The translations under genes and the position numbers were made by a program. 64,000 nt of DNA, taken from contig NZ_JACDXJ010000001.1 of assembly GCF_013520865.1 (NCBI RefSeq), positions 62,001 through 126,000 of the forward strand, read 5' to 3'. The stretch is from Microvirga mediterraneensis (GTDB taxonomy: Bacteria; Pseudomonadota; Alphaproteobacteria; Rhizobiales; Beijerinckiaceae). Every line of letters starts with the position of its first letter. The first letter of the stretch is position 1. Below the pieces are notes generated by a model that was given only the letters and a program-made list of their open reading frames with translations, did no database searches and was not told the origin of the DNA. Shown here piece by piece: positions 15,161-24,545 of the stretch.

Positions 15161-16771
15161 ATGCGCCGTCCACTCATATTCGCTTTCGTCGCCAGCACCT
15201 GCCTGCTCAGTGCTCCCGCCTGGGCTCAGTCGCTCAAGATCGCGCTCAGCTCGGAGCCGACCGCGATCGACCCACATTATCACGATCTGACGCCGAACAA
15301 CGCCCTCGCGGCTCATATCTTCGACGGATTGACCAAGCAGGATGAGAAGCAGAAGGTCCTGCCCAGCCTTGCGACGTCCTGGGAGAACGACGGCCAGAAC
15401 CGCTGGACCTTCAAGCTCCGCCAAGGCGTGACCTTCTCCAACGGCCAGCCCTTCACGGCCGACGACGTGATCTTCAGCTTCTGCCGCACCCTGAAGAACG
15501 AGACGGCGATCGCGGGCTCGTTCGCCGACATCACGGGCAACTTCACGGCCGTCGAGGCGCCCGATCCGCAAACCATCGTCATCACCACGAAGGCGCCGGA
15601 CCCGCTGCTGCCGAACTTCCTCTCCAGCATCGCCATCCTGAGCGCGTCCGTTCTCCCGCATGACAAGCTCTCCTTCGACGTCGCCAAGAACTGCGGCGTC
15701 ACAGGCGCATGGCCCGTCGTCGGCGACTTCAACGACGGCAAGCTCGCCATCGGCACCGGCCCCTACAAGTTCAAGAGCTACACGAAGGGCACGAGCGTCG
15801 AGCTCGAGCGCAACGACAAGTATTGGGGCCCGGCTGAGCCCTGGGCCAACGTGACCTTCGTACCGGTTCCCAATGCCGGTCCGCGCCTGGCGGGCCTGCT
15901 CGCCGGCGATTACGATGTGATCGAGAACCCGGCTGCGCGCGACGTCTCCCGCATCAAGGACGACAAGCGCTTCGGCCACGTGATCACGCCCTCGACCCGC
16001 GTGATCTATTTCCAGCTCGACGTCGAGCGCGAGCCGAGCCCGCTCGTGAAGGCCGAGAACGGCAAGAACCCGCTGAAGGATCCGCGCGTGCGCAAGGCGA
16101 TGTCGCTCGCCATCGACCGCGACGCCATCATCAAGCGCATCATGGACGGCGCGGCCGAGCCGGCCTACCAGTTCCTGCCCAACGGCATGTTCGGCGCGCT
16201 GGAGAACCCGCCGAAGCTCGCTTACGATCCGGCCGCGGCGAAGAAGCTCCTGGCCGAGGCCGGCTATCCCAACGGCTTCCAGGTCACGCTCTCGACGACC
16301 AACGACCGCTACATCAACGACAGCCAGATCACGCAGGCCGTCGCGCAGTACCTGACGCAGGTCGGAATCCGCTCGGAAGTGGACGCCATGGCCCGCGCCA
16401 TCTACTTCCCGCGCCGCGCCAAGAAGGAATTCAGCGTCGCCATCGGCGGCTGGGGCTCCACGAGCGGCGAGGCCTCGTCCTTCCTGAAGCAGTGGGCCGC
16501 GACGCCGGACGAAGCGAAGACCATCGGCGGCTCGAATTACGGTGGCTATGCCGATCCGGAATTCGACAAGCTGATCCGCGCGGCGATCACCACCCTCGAT
16601 GATGCCAAGCGTGCGGAGATGCTCAAGCAGGCGGGTGTGAAGGTCATCGAAGGCGGCGCGTTCATTCCGCTGCATTTCGAGAGCACCATCTGGGCCTACA
16701 AGGCGAACCTGAACTACGTCGGCCGCGCCGACCAGTTCACGATGGCCATGCAGGTCAAGCCCGCGAAGTAA
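15161..16771 (+). CDS. ABC transporter substrate-binding protein, peptide/nickel (family 5)
   Basis: A 536-residue periplasmic protein with a signal peptide cleaved after PAWA (about residue 22). Family 5 features include DPHYHDLTPNNALAAHIFDGL, WTFKLRQGVTFSNGQPFTADD, and GTGPYKFKSYTKGTSVELER. It binds a peptide-like ligand and delivers it to the two permeases that follow. AGGAGAGAG precedes the ATG. The downstream hydrolase and AbgB-like amidohydrolase point to an acylated amino acid or dipeptide-like compound. Unlike the other three binding-protein genes here, it is not followed by an obvious hairpin. Confidence 0.9.
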   Translation: MRRPLIFAFVASTCLLSAPAWAQSLKIALSSEPTAIDPHYHDLTPNNALAAHIFDGLTKQDEKQKVLPSLATSWENDGQNRWTFKLRQGVTFSNGQPFTADDVIFSFCRTLKNETAIAGSFADITGNFTAVEAPDPQTIVITTKAPDPLLPNFLSSIAILSASVLPHDKLSFDVAKNCGVTGAWPVVGDFNDGKLAIGTGPYKFKSYTKGTSVELERNDKYWGPAEPWANVTFVPVPNAGPRLAGLLAGDYDVIENPAARDVSRIKDDKRFGHVITPSTRVIYFQLDVEREPSPLVKAENGKNPLKDPRVRKAMSLAIDRDAIIKRIMDGAAEPAYQFLPNGMFGALENPPKLAYDPAAAKKLLAEAGYPNGFQVTLSTTNDRYINDSQITQAVAQYLTQVGIRSEVDAMARAIYFPRRAKKEFSVAIGGWGSTSGEASSFLKQWAATPDEAKTIGGSNYGGYADPEFDKLIRAAITTLDDAKRAEMLKQAGVKVIEGGAFIPLHFESTIWAYKANLNYVGRADQFTMAMQVKPAK

Positions 16772-16813
16772 GCAAGCCATGAACGAAGCCGCGAGCAGAT
16801 CGGAACGCCTGAC

Positions 16814-17791
16814 ATGACGGCCTACATCCTGCAACGTCTGATTCAGAGCGTCCTGGTTCTGCTCGCGGTTTCCGTCGTGGTCTTCCTCGCCGTCTACGGC
16901 ATCGGAGACCCGATCGAACTCCTCGTTCCGCCGCAGGTCAGCGCCGCCGAACGCACGGCGATGATCCAGCGCCTCGGACTCGATCTGCCCGTCTGGCAGC
17001 AATATCTCGGCTTCCTGGGCAAGGCCCTGAAAGGCGATCTCGGATTCTCCTTCGTCCACGGCGTTCCGGCGGTCGACCTGATCCTGGCGCGGCTGCCGGC
17101 CACGTTCGAACTCGTTCTCCTCGCCATGAGCCTTGCCGCCATCATCGGCATTCCGCTCGGTCTCCTGGCCGGCCTCAATCCCGAAAGCCGTCCGAGCCGC
17201 GCCATCATGGCCGGAACGATCCTCGGCTTCTCCCTCCCGAGCTTCTGGAAGGGCATGATGCTCATCCTGCTCTTCAGCGTGTTCCTCGGCTGGCTGCCGA
17301 CGGCGGGACGCGGGGAGACGGTTTCCGTCTTCGGCATTCCGACGAGCCTGCTGACGCTCGACGGATTGAAGCATCTCGCCCTGCCCGCCCTGAACCTCGC
17401 CATCCCGAACATGGCCCTGATGATTCGCCTCGTGGCGGCGGGCACCACGGAGGCGATGACGCAGGACTACGTCAAGTATGCCCGCGCCAAGGGCGTGCGC
17501 CGCAAGCGCATCGTCGGACGGCACGTGCTGCGCAACATCCTGATCCCCGTCGTGACGGTCGCCGGCATGGAGTTCGGCAGTCTCGTGGCCTTCTCGACCA
17601 TCACCGAGACCGTGTTCGCCTGGCCGGGCATGGGCAAGCTCCTCATCGACAGCATCTACCAGCTCGACCGCCCCGTCGTGGTCGCCTATGTGATGCTCGC
17701 AACGCTCCTTTTCGTCGCCGTGAACTTCCTCGTCGACATTCTCTACGCGGCGCTCGATCCCCGCGTGAAGCTGACGGGAGAAATGGCATGA
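16814..17791 (+). CDS. ABC transporter permease, DppB type
   Basis: A 325-residue inner-membrane protein with six predicted helices. It opens MTAYILQRLIQSVLVLLAVS, the usual DppB start. The cytoplasmic EAA loop reads DYVKYARAKGVRRKRIVGRH, where the ATPases dock, and is followed by the typical TITETVFAWPGMGKLL. Its last codon overlaps the next permease start (ATGA). It pairs with the DppC-type permease to form the channel. Confidence 0.92.
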   Translation: MTAYILQRLIQSVLVLLAVSVVVFLAVYGIGDPIELLVPPQVSAAERTAMIQRLGLDLPVWQQYLGFLGKALKGDLGFSFVHGVPAVDLILARLPATFELVLLAMSLAAIIGIPLGLLAGLNPESRPSRAIMAGTILGFSLPSFWKGMMLILLFSVFLGWLPTAGRGETVSVFGIPTSLLTLDGLKHLALPALNLAIPNMALMIRLVAAGTTEAMTQDYVKYARAKGVRRKRIVGRHVLRNILIPVVTVAGMEFGSLVAFSTITETVFAWPGMGKLLIDSIYQLDRPVVVAYVMLATLLFVAVNFLVDILYAALDPRVKLTGEMA

Positions 17792-18690
17792 CCGCTTCGA
17801 GAATGGTGGCGGCCGGCGCCGACACGGCGCTGCGCCACAAGGTCCTGCGCCGGATCAGGAGCCGCCCGACGACGCGCGGCGCGGTCGTCCTGCTCGGGAT
17901 CCTCCTGCTGCTCGCGCTGCTCGCGCCCTTCATCGCGCCGCAGAACCCGCACGACCTCGCGTCGCTGAGCGTGATGGACAACCGCCTGGAGCCCGGCGCG
18001 CAGGGCATGACCGGCATCACCTACTGGCTCGGCACCGACGCGCAGGGCCGCGACATGCTCAGCGCCATCCTGTACGGCCTGCGGACCAGCCTGCTGGTCG
18101 GTCTGGCATCCACCGCGGGGGCCCTCGCCATCGGGGTCATCGCCGGGCTCGTCGCGGCCCAGTTCGGCGGCGCCATCGACGCGGCGATCATGCGCGTCGT
18201 CGATTTCATGCTCGGATTCCCGTCGATCCTGATCGCCCTCGTGCTTCTCGCCTCCATCGGGCGCGGCGTCGACAAGGTGATCATCGCCATCATCCTGGTG
18301 CAATGGGCGCAATATGCCCGCCTGATGCGCGCGGCCGCCCTCGTCGAGCGGCGCAAGGAATATATCGAGGCTGCGGTCAATTTCGGCCTGCCGACGCGCC
18401 ACATCATGCTGGCGCATCTCCTGCCGAACTCCATCAGTTCCGTTCTCGTCGTCTCGACGATCAGCATCGCGAATGCGATCACGCTGGAAGCCACGCTGTC
18501 GTTTCTCGGGGTCGGCGTTCCGGTGACGCAGCCCTCCCTCGGGCTCCTGATCGCCAACGGGTTCGAGTTCCTGCTCTCGGGCGAGTACTGGATCGCGGCC
18601 TTCCCGGGCATCGCCCTCGTGCTCCTGATCATGTCTCTCAACCTCGTGGGCGAGCGCCTGCGCCGCAGCTTCAACGTGAGGGGCCAATGA
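17788..18690 (+). CDS. ABC transporter permease, DppC type
   Basis: A 300-residue protein with six helices and the DppC N-terminal region (ALLAPFIAPQNPHD, then YWLGTDAQGRDMLSAILYG). The EAA loop is EYIEAAVNFGLPTRHIMLAH. It overlaps the preceding permease and the following ATPase gene by four bases each. It is the second channel subunit of the peptide-type importer. Confidence 0.92.
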   Translation: MTASRMVAAGADTALRHKVLRRIRSRPTTRGAVVLLGILLLLALLAPFIAPQNPHDLASLSVMDNRLEPGAQGMTGITYWLGTDAQGRDMLSAILYGLRTSLLVGLASTAGALAIGVIAGLVAAQFGGAIDAAIMRVVDFMLGFPSILIALVLLASIGRGVDKVIIAIILVQWAQYARLMRAAALVERRKEYIEAAVNFGLPTRHIMLAHLLPNSISSVLVVSTISIANAITLEATLSFLGVGVPVTQPSLGLLIANGFEFLLSGEYWIAAFPGIALVLLIMSLNLVGERLRRSFNVRGQ

Positions 18691-19670
18691 CCTCCCCGCT
18701 GCTCGACGTTCGCGGCCTGCGAACCGTCTTCCACGACCTCGCCGGTGCGTGGCCCGCCGTCGACGGCGTCGATCTTGTCGTGCAGCCCGGTGAGATCGTC
18801 GGCCTCGTCGGCGAGTCCGGCTCCGGAAAATCCGTGACCGGCTTCTCCCTGGTCCAGCTCATCGACGCGCCCGGCGAGATCGTCGACGGCGACGTCCTGT
18901 TCAAGGGCGAAGACCTGCGGCGCGCGACCGAGGAGCGCCTGCGCCGGCTGCGCGGCGACCGCATCGCGATGATCTTCCAGGATCCGCTGATGACGCTCAA
19001 CCCGGTCCTCACCATCGGCGAGCAGATGTGCGAGGCCATCCAGGAACACCGCTCCTGCAGCCCGCAGGAGGCCCTTGAGGAGGCATCGCGGGCTTTGTCA
19101 CGGGTCGGCATCTCGTCTCCGCAAACGCGCCTGAAGCAGTATCCGCACGAATTCTCCGGCGGCATGCGCCAGCGCGTCGCCATCGCGACGGCCCTTCTCA
19201 ACAAGCCCGACCTGATCATCGCCGACGAGCCGACGACGGCACTCGACGTGACGATCCAGAGCCAGATCCTGTTCGAGGTCCAGAAGCTCAGCCGGGAGAC
19301 CGGCACGGCGGTGCTCTGGATCACGCACGACCTCGCCGTCGTCGCCGAGCTCGCCGACCGGGTCGCCGTCATGTATGCCGGGCGGATCGTCGAGACGGGA
19401 ACCGTCGACGACGTTCTCGATCGCCCCCGCCATCCCTACACGCTTGGCCTGCTCGGCTCCTCGGCCGCGACGGTCGCTCCCGGCGAGCGCCTGCGGCAGA
19501 TCAACGGCGCGGCCCCCAGCATCGATGCGCGCCCGAGCGGATGCCCGTTCCGTCCGCGATGCGAGCGCGCCCTGCCCGTCTGCGCGCAGATCGATCCTCC
19601 GCCGCAGGTCATGAGCAACGGGCAGAGCTATCGCTGCCACAACCCCGTGCCCGAAGGCTCCGCCCCATGA
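18687..19670 (+). CDS. ABC transporter ATP-binding protein, DppD type
   Basis: A 327-residue ATPase: Walker A GESGSGKSVTG, Q-loop MIFQDPLMTLNP, signature FSGGMRQRVAIA, Walker B LIIADEPTTALD, switch His in WITHDLA. The C-terminal oligopeptide-ABC tail carries CPFRPRCERALPVC, with the cysteine pattern found in Dpp/Opp ATPases. It starts at 18687 overlapping the DppC-type gene and overlaps the DppF-type gene by four bases. Confidence 0.93.
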   Translation: MTSPLLDVRGLRTVFHDLAGAWPAVDGVDLVVQPGEIVGLVGESGSGKSVTGFSLVQLIDAPGEIVDGDVLFKGEDLRRATEERLRRLRGDRIAMIFQDPLMTLNPVLTIGEQMCEAIQEHRSCSPQEALEEASRALSRVGISSPQTRLKQYPHEFSGGMRQRVAIATALLNKPDLIIADEPTTALDVTIQSQILFEVQKLSRETGTAVLWITHDLAVVAELADRVAVMYAGRIVETGTVDDVLDRPRHPYTLGLLGSSAATVAPGERLRQINGAAPSIDARPSGCPFRPRCERALPVCAQIDPPPQVMSNGQSYRCHNPVPEGSAP

Positions 19671-20671
19671 CCGAACCCTTCTTCGAGCTGCGCGGCGTCA
19701 AGAAGTACTTCCGCGGCAAGTCGACCTTCGCGCAGCGCCTTCTCGCGACAATCGGGAGCGCGCCACCACCACCCGTGCTGAAGGCGGTCGACGGTGTCGA
19801 TCTCACCGTGAAGCGCGGCGAGGTTCTCGGCCTCGTCGGCGAATCCGGTTGCGGCAAGTCCACGCTGGCACGGGCCGCGACCGGGATCACCAAGCCCAGC
19901 GCCGGAGACATCGTTTACGAGGGACGGCGCGTTGCCGAACTGCGCGGCAAGGACCGGCTGGATTATCTCCTCAAGGTCCAGATGGTGTTCCAGGACCCCT
20001 ATGCCTCGCTCGATCCGCGCATGCAGGTGCGCACCATCGTGGGAGAGGCCCTGCGGGTGCATGGGCTGCTGCCGAAGAGCGAGATCGACGCGGCGGTCGA
20101 CAGGGCCTTGACCGAAGTCGGCCTCGATGTCGCCTACCGCAACCGCTATCCGCACCAGTTCTCCGGAGGACAGCGCCAGCGCATCGGCATCGCCCGCGCG
20201 CTGGCGGTGAAGCCCGACTTCCTGGTCTGCGACGAGCCCGTCTCCGCGCTGGACGTCTCGATCCAGGCGCAGGTCATCAACCTGTTCATGGACATCCGCG
20301 AGAAGCACGGCCTGACCTATCTCTTCGTCAGCCACGACCTCGGAGTGGTCCGGCACATCAGCGACCGCGTGGCGATCATGTATCTCGGGCGCATCGTGGA
20401 GATCGGCCCGGCCTCCGCGGTCTTCGCCGAACCGGCCCATCCCTACAGCGCGGCCCTCATCGCGGCGAGCCCCTCCACGGAACGGCGCAAGCGCGCGTTC
20501 CAGCCGCTCAAGGGCGAGCTGCCCTCCCCTCTGGCGCCGCCCGGCGGCTGCCCGTTCCACCCGCGCTGCGAGCACGCGATGGCGAAATGCCGTGACGTTC
20601 GCCCTGCCTTGAAAGAGATCGCTCCAGGACGCAGCGCAGCCTGCCATCTGCACAATTCGGACAACACATGA
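19667..20671 (+). CDS. ABC transporter ATP-binding protein, DppF type
   Basis: A 334-residue ATPase: Walker A GESGCGKSTLA, signature FSGGQRQRIGIA, Walker B FLVCDEPVSALD, and a tail CPFHPRCEHAMAKC. DppD and DppF types form the heterodimeric motor. The start at 19667 overlaps the preceding gene; the longer upstream frame is a shadow. Its own TGA overlaps the hydrolase ATG, so transporter and hydrolase are one translational chain. Confidence 0.93.
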   Translation: MTEPFFELRGVKKYFRGKSTFAQRLLATIGSAPPPPVLKAVDGVDLTVKRGEVLGLVGESGCGKSTLARAATGITKPSAGDIVYEGRRVAELRGKDRLDYLLKVQMVFQDPYASLDPRMQVRTIVGEALRVHGLLPKSEIDAAVDRALTEVGLDVAYRNRYPHQFSGGQRQRIGIARALAVKPDFLVCDEPVSALDVSIQAQVINLFMDIREKHGLTYLFVSHDLGVVRHISDRVAIMYLGRIVEIGPASAVFAEPAHPYSAALIAASPSTERRKRAFQPLKGELPSPLAPPGGCPFHPRCEHAMAKCRDVRPALKEIAPGRSAACHLHNSDNT

Positions 20672-21540
20672 CGACAATCACGCTTAGCCCCGAGATCGGC
20701 CGCAGCACGCTCCCCTTCGTCGACCCGCACCACCCCGACCGGCCGATTGAGGTGAACGTCTATCGCCCGGCCGATCACGGCCCTGACGATCCGGTCGTCA
20801 TCGTCCAGCACGGCATGCTTCGCAACGGCGACGAGTATCGGGACTTCTGGATTCCCGCCGCCGAGAAGCACCGCATCCTGATTGCCGCGCCGACCTTCTC
20901 CGACGCGCATTTTCCAGGCGCGGAATCGTACAACAACGGCCTGGTGGTCGAGGACGGCGGAAGCATCCGCCCCATCGCCAAGTGGCTCTACGCGGTCCCG
21001 GCCCGCGTCTTCGCGGCCCTGCAGAAAGGCGGCGCGACGCGCCGCCCGAAGGCACGTCTTTTCGGACACTCCGCCGGGGGGCAGTTCGCGCACCGGATGC
21101 TCGCGACCCAGGATCACGGGTCCTTCGAGGCCGTCATCGCGGGCAATCCGGGCTGGTACACCTTGCCGACCCTGGAACGCAGCTTCCCCGAGGGGCTCGG
21201 CGGCCTCGGCCTCGATGAAGCCGCCATTGCGCGCTGGCTCGCCTATCCCATGCACGTCTTCGCGGGCGATCAGGATATCAGCACCGACGACCCGAACCTG
21301 CCGGCCCAGGCGGAAGCCCTGCGGCAGGGACCGCATCGCTATGGGCGCGCGCAGTTCGTCTACGATTTCGCTCGACGCGAAGCCGAGCGCCTTGGCCTTC
21401 CCTTCCATTGGAAGCTGATCCGCGTCGAAGGCGTGGGCCATGACGGGGCCGCCATGTCGCGCGCGGCGGCCGCCTATTGGTTCGAGGGGCGCATTCCTCC
21501 GGCCGAAGAACTGATCACGGCCGATGCAGGCGCTTTGTAA
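20668..21540 (+). CDS. Alpha/beta hydrolase
   Basis: A 290-residue cytoplasmic hydrolase without a signal peptide. The nucleophile elbow is LFGHSAGGQF with S135; FAGDQDI offers the acid and GVGHDG near residue 255 the histidine. The early HGM motif (VIVQHGMLRNG) supplies the oxyanion hole. It is coupled by a four-base overlap to the ABC transporter, so it probably cleaves an ester or amide of the imported compound. The substrate is unknown. Confidence 0.85.
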   Translation: MTTITLSPEIGRSTLPFVDPHHPDRPIEVNVYRPADHGPDDPVVIVQHGMLRNGDEYRDFWIPAAEKHRILIAAPTFSDAHFPGAESYNNGLVVEDGGSIRPIAKWLYAVPARVFAALQKGGATRRPKARLFGHSAGGQFAHRMLATQDHGSFEAVIAGNPGWYTLPTLERSFPEGLGGLGLDEAAIARWLAYPMHVFAGDQDISTDDPNLPAQAEALRQGPHRYGRAQFVYDFARREAERLGLPFHWKLIRVEGVGHDGAAMSRAAAAYWFEGRIPPAEELITADAGAL

Positions 21541-21587
21541 AGCGGCACCGCTTCTGTAAGCGCCCACAACCGACTCTGGAGCAAGAC

Positions 21588-23006
21588 ATGAACGTCCGAA
21601 ACGAGATCTGGCAGCATGTGGATGCTGCGAAGAGCCGCCTCATCGACTTGAGCGATCGCATCTGGGGGATGCCGGAGGTCTGCTATACGGAAGTGCGCTC
21701 ATCCGCCGAGCACGCCGCGGAACTGCGCCACCAGGGCTTTCGCGTCACCGAGGGTGTCGCCGGCATTCCGACGGCCGTCATCGGCGAAGCCGGTGAAGAC
21801 GGCCCGGTCATTGCCTTCCTGGGCGAGTACGACGCCCTTCCGGGGCTCAGCCAGGAATCCGGTGTCGCGGAGCATCGCCCCATCGAGTCCGGCGGCCACG
21901 GGCATGGATGCGGGCACAACCTCCTCGGCTCGGGCGCCATGCTGGCTGCCATCGCCTTGAAGAACTGGCTCGCGGAGAAAGGCATTCCGGGCCGCGTCCG
22001 TTACTATGGCTGCCCGGCCGAGGAAGGTGGCGCGGCCAAGGCCTTCATGGTGCGTGCCGGCGCCTTCGACGATGTCGATATCGCGATCTCATGGCATCCC
22101 TACAGCTTCTGGGAGGTCGCGCCGGCCCTGTCGCTGGCCAATACGCGCGCTGATTTCGCCTTCACGGGCCGCGCGGCTCACGCGGCCGCCTCGCCCCATC
22201 TAGGACGCAGCGCGCTCGATGCCGTCGAACTGATGAATGTGGGCGTGAACTACATGCGCGAGCACATGCCGTCCGATGCGCGCGTGCATTACGCGCTGCT
22301 CGATACGGGCGGCATCGCGCCGAACGTGGTGCAGGCCTATGCCCGCGTGCGCTATTCGATCCGCGCCATGGACCTCCAGGGTATGCTCGACCTCGTCGAA
22401 CGCGTGCACAAGATCGCCCAGGGTGCGGCTCTCATGACGGAGACCAGCGTCGAGATGCGCATCGTCAGCGCCGTCTCGAACACCATCGGAAACACGCCGC
22501 TGGAACAGGCCCTGCACAATGCCATGGAGGAACTCGGGGCACCGCCTTTCGACGATGCCGACCGCGACTTCGCGCGCAAGATCCGCGCGACGCTGTCGGA
22601 CCAGGAGATCGCCTCCGTCTACCGCGCCATCGGGCAACCGAGAACCGATGCGCCTCTCGCGGATTTCCTGACGCCGCTCGACTCGCCGCGCAAGCCCATG
22701 ATCGGCTCGACCGATATCGGCGACGTGAGCTGGGTGGTGCCCACCGTTCAGGCGCATGCGCCGACGGTCGCGATCGGCACGCCGTTCCATACATGGCAGG
22801 TCGTGGCCCAGGGCAAGATGCCGGCCGCGCACAAGGCGATGGTGCATGTCGCCAAGGCCATGGCCGCAACCGGCATGGCGGCGATCACTGATCCGTCCCT
22901 GATGGCCGCCGCCAAGGCCGATCTTGCGCAGAGGACACGGGAAACACCCTATGTGAGCCCGCTGCGCGAGGGCGTCGAGCCGCCCCTGGACATGTCGCGC
23001 AATTAG
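21588..23006 (+). CDS. M20-family amidohydrolase, AbgB-like
   Basis: A 472-residue metallopeptidase. The metal site is visible in FLGEYDALPG, GHGHGCGHNLLG and GCPAEEGGAAK (the last with the catalytic glutamates), plus SWHPYSFW. The dimerisation domain lies at about residues 185-310. The closest remembered family is aminobenzoyl-glutamate hydrolase subunit B (AbgB) and related N-acyl amino-acid amidohydrolases. It follows the hydrolase gene after 47 bases and is the last gene of the ABC operon. The TAG stop at 23004-23006 is the first triplet of a repeat element. Confidence 0.88.
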   Translation: MNVRNEIWQHVDAAKSRLIDLSDRIWGMPEVCYTEVRSSAEHAAELRHQGFRVTEGVAGIPTAVIGEAGEDGPVIAFLGEYDALPGLSQESGVAEHRPIESGGHGHGCGHNLLGSGAMLAAIALKNWLAEKGIPGRVRYYGCPAEEGGAAKAFMVRAGAFDDVDIAISWHPYSFWEVAPALSLANTRADFAFTGRAAHAAASPHLGRSALDAVELMNVGVNYMREHMPSDARVHYALLDTGGIAPNVVQAYARVRYSIRAMDLQGMLDLVERVHKIAQGAALMTETSVEMRIVSAVSNTIGNTPLEQALHNAMEELGAPPFDDADRDFARKIRATLSDQEIASVYRAIGQPRTDAPLADFLTPLDSPRKPMIGSTDIGDVSWVVPTVQAHAPTVAIGTPFHTWQVVAQGKMPAAHKAMVHVAKAMAATGMAAITDPSLMAAAKADLAQRTRETPYVSPLREGVEPPLDMSRN

Positions 23007-23089
23007 AGCTGCTTCCACTTACGTGGAACTAACTCTTGGCACTGCTGAGCTGCATTCCCGGCGAAACGGATCCGTCTCACCGGGAATGC
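23004..23089. repeat. Composite palindromic repeat providing the amidohydrolase stop codon
   Basis: The element starts TAGAGCTGCTTCCACTTACG, almost identical to the start of the element at 50947. Its second part is a perfect stem, GCATTCCCGG/CCGGGAATGC at 23052-23089, with the palindrome ACGGATCCGT inside the loop. The same two-part order (TAGAGCTG...TTCCACT, then a GCATT...GGATCC...AATGC stem) is seen at 50947-51041. Confidence 0.7.
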
Positions 23090-23107
23090 GCGGCCGCCTG
23101 GCGATGG

Positions 23108-23572
23108 TCACTCGTCAGGCTTTTTTGCAGCCACCCATTGCTCCTCGAAGTTCGGAGCGAGAGACAGGCTCGCCGGTGGGACAGCTTTCGGCGGGGGGCT
23201 GTGAACAGCCGACACGAGGTAGTGCAGCGCGGCCTTGAGACCCGCATTCGTGTAAGGCTTCGCAATGACCCCGATCGCGCCGGAGAAGTCGTCCGGGATG
23301 CGCTTCACATTGGCGGTCATGAACACCACGGCCGTGCCCGTATTTTGCGTGATGAAGCGGCCAAGCTCGACCCCGACCGGACCGTCGGTGAGATGGATAT
23401 CGACGAGCGCGAGGTCGGCGTGGACCTCCTTGGAAACGTCTACGGCCTCGGGGTACGATGTGGCCGTGCCCACCACCTGATGGCCCTCGCCTTCAAGGAA
23501 CATCTCAAGCTCCATCAGGAGCAACGCCTCGTCTTCGACGATCATGATGCGGAGGGGGCGATCGATGCTCAT
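23108..23572 (-). CDS. Single-domain response regulator (receiver only)
   Basis: A 154-residue protein: a CheY-like receiver (about residues 8-122) with acidic pocket E13/D14, phospho-acceptor D58 in LALVDIH, T86 and K105 in IAKPYT. The remaining 30 residues are proline-rich and end in KKPDE, with no output domain. Such proteins act through protein contacts in a phosphorelay. A perfect hairpin (GCAGGCC-GAA-GGCCTGC, 23599-23615) lies in the leader. It is the last gene of a minus-strand run containing a kinase and a NarL-type regulator, which makes that kinase a possible partner. Confidence 0.87.
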   Translation of the reverse strand: MSIDRPLRIMIVEDEALLLMELEMFLEGEGHQVVGTATSYPEAVDVSKEVHADLALVDIHLTDGPVGVELGRFITQNTGTAVVFMTANVKRIPDDFSGAIGVIAKPYTNAGLKAALHYLVSAVHSPPPKAVPPASLSLAPNFEEQWVAAKKPDE

Positions 23573-23692
23573 TCTGCCCGCGTGAGCTCCTCAATGGCGC
23601 AGGCCGAAGGCCTGCAGGCTGGTTCCGGCGCCGAGCGGCACGGTTCACCGAGGGAAAAGTGGCACGACTCTATCAGTTCCATCCGGTGCGGG

Positions 23693-23854
23693 TTACTTCT
23701 GCTTGTCATGCGGATCCGGCTTCTTCAGGTTCGGGGGAGACGCGGGGGATGGTCCCTTGAAGAGGAAGTCCTGCCGAGCCTGCAGAATACTTTCGGCCCT
23801 CGACACGACATCGTCCACGCGCTTGGCAAATCCATGCATCGGAAGCTTCAACAT
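23693..23854 (-). CDS. 53-residue hypothetical protein
   Basis: A short frame starting MLKLPMHGFAKRVDDVVSRA behind ACAGGAG, so the ribosome site is good. It continues as an amphipathic helix (ESILQARQDFLF) and ends in a basic, proline-rich tail (LKKPDPHDKQK). I recognise no family. It lies in a signalling cluster between a hypothetical protein and a receiver protein, all on the minus strand. A different frame overlapping it has less natural composition. The call depends on the ribosome site and the helix. Confidence 0.45.
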   Translation of the reverse strand: MLKLPMHGFAKRVDDVVSRAESILQARQDFLFKGPSPASPPNLKKPDPHDKQK

Positions 23855-23917
23855 CGCTTTGCTCCTGTCTAAACGGCCTTAGCCCCCGCAAGCCCGGTCA
23901 CCGCCCCGAAAGGCCGG

Positions 23918-24328
23918 TCAGTGATCGACTCGAATCCGCTCTCCTGCCCTGGCGATCAGCTCTACGGCCGCGGCGAGCTCGTCCTCGTCGAACTCGGAGC
24001 AACCGCGGCTGGCGACAACGGAACGGCTGGCGTGAGAATAGATTTCCAGCCAGAAAGACGGCATCCCGACAAGGCAGGTTTCCGACGGCGCCTCGGTCAG
24101 TCGCGCCTCCATGGCACCGGCCCGGATCACGGTCACGGTGCGCGATCCGTTTCGTTCGTTCGATGTGCCCGCAAGCCGGAAATACGCGCGGATGATCCCC
24201 TGCTCAATCTCGTCGGCGTCGGTCCTGGTCCAGCGTATCGCCGCCGGTGCGGGATAGGGCTGACCTCCATTCCGGCCGCTCATGCGATGAAATTCTGGTG
24301 CCCGCAGGACTTTCAGTTTTTGTCGCAT
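23918..24328 (-). CDS. Hypothetical protein, 136 residues
   Basis: A soluble protein starting MRQKLKVLRAPEFHRMSG. The N-terminus is basic and a compact acidic second half contains DELAAAVELIARAGERI. No domain is recognised. The start at 24328 follows a GAAGG-like site; the longer frame upstream is arginine-rich and unlikely, and an ATG at 24283 is an alternative. It sits between a two-component pair and small signalling genes on the same strand. Confidence 0.5.
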   Translation of the reverse strand: MRQKLKVLRAPEFHRMSGRNGGQPYPAPAAIRWTRTDADEIEQGIIRAYFRLAGTSNERNGSRTVTVIRAGAMEARLTEAPSETCLVGMPSFWLEIYSHASRSVVASRGCSEFDEDELAAAVELIARAGERIRVDH

Positions 24329-24545
24329 CCTTCGCCGCCTCTTTGAGGATCGCTTGGTCGATCCGTGCCGACGCGGTTCGCCAGGCATGAAACACGCGAC
24401 GGCAGATCCGACCCAAACCCATTCCCTGCACTGCCATCCTGTCTTCGCCTGCACGCACCTTCAGCAAACAGCGCCTGACGCCGAATTGAAATCGGGTCAT
24501 GACCCGAGGGAGGGCCAGGATTGACCGGAGGAACGATGGGGACGA

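Noticed and set aside
15158..17524. A 788-residue open frame on the minus strand
   Set aside because: It is the antisense shadow of the binding protein and permease genes, very rich in Arg, Asp, Glu and His with no family motif, caused by high GC at third positions.
22200..23018. Minus-strand frame across the amidohydrolase end
   Set aside because: It is an antisense shadow without a ribosome site; the plus-strand M20 motifs are unambiguous.
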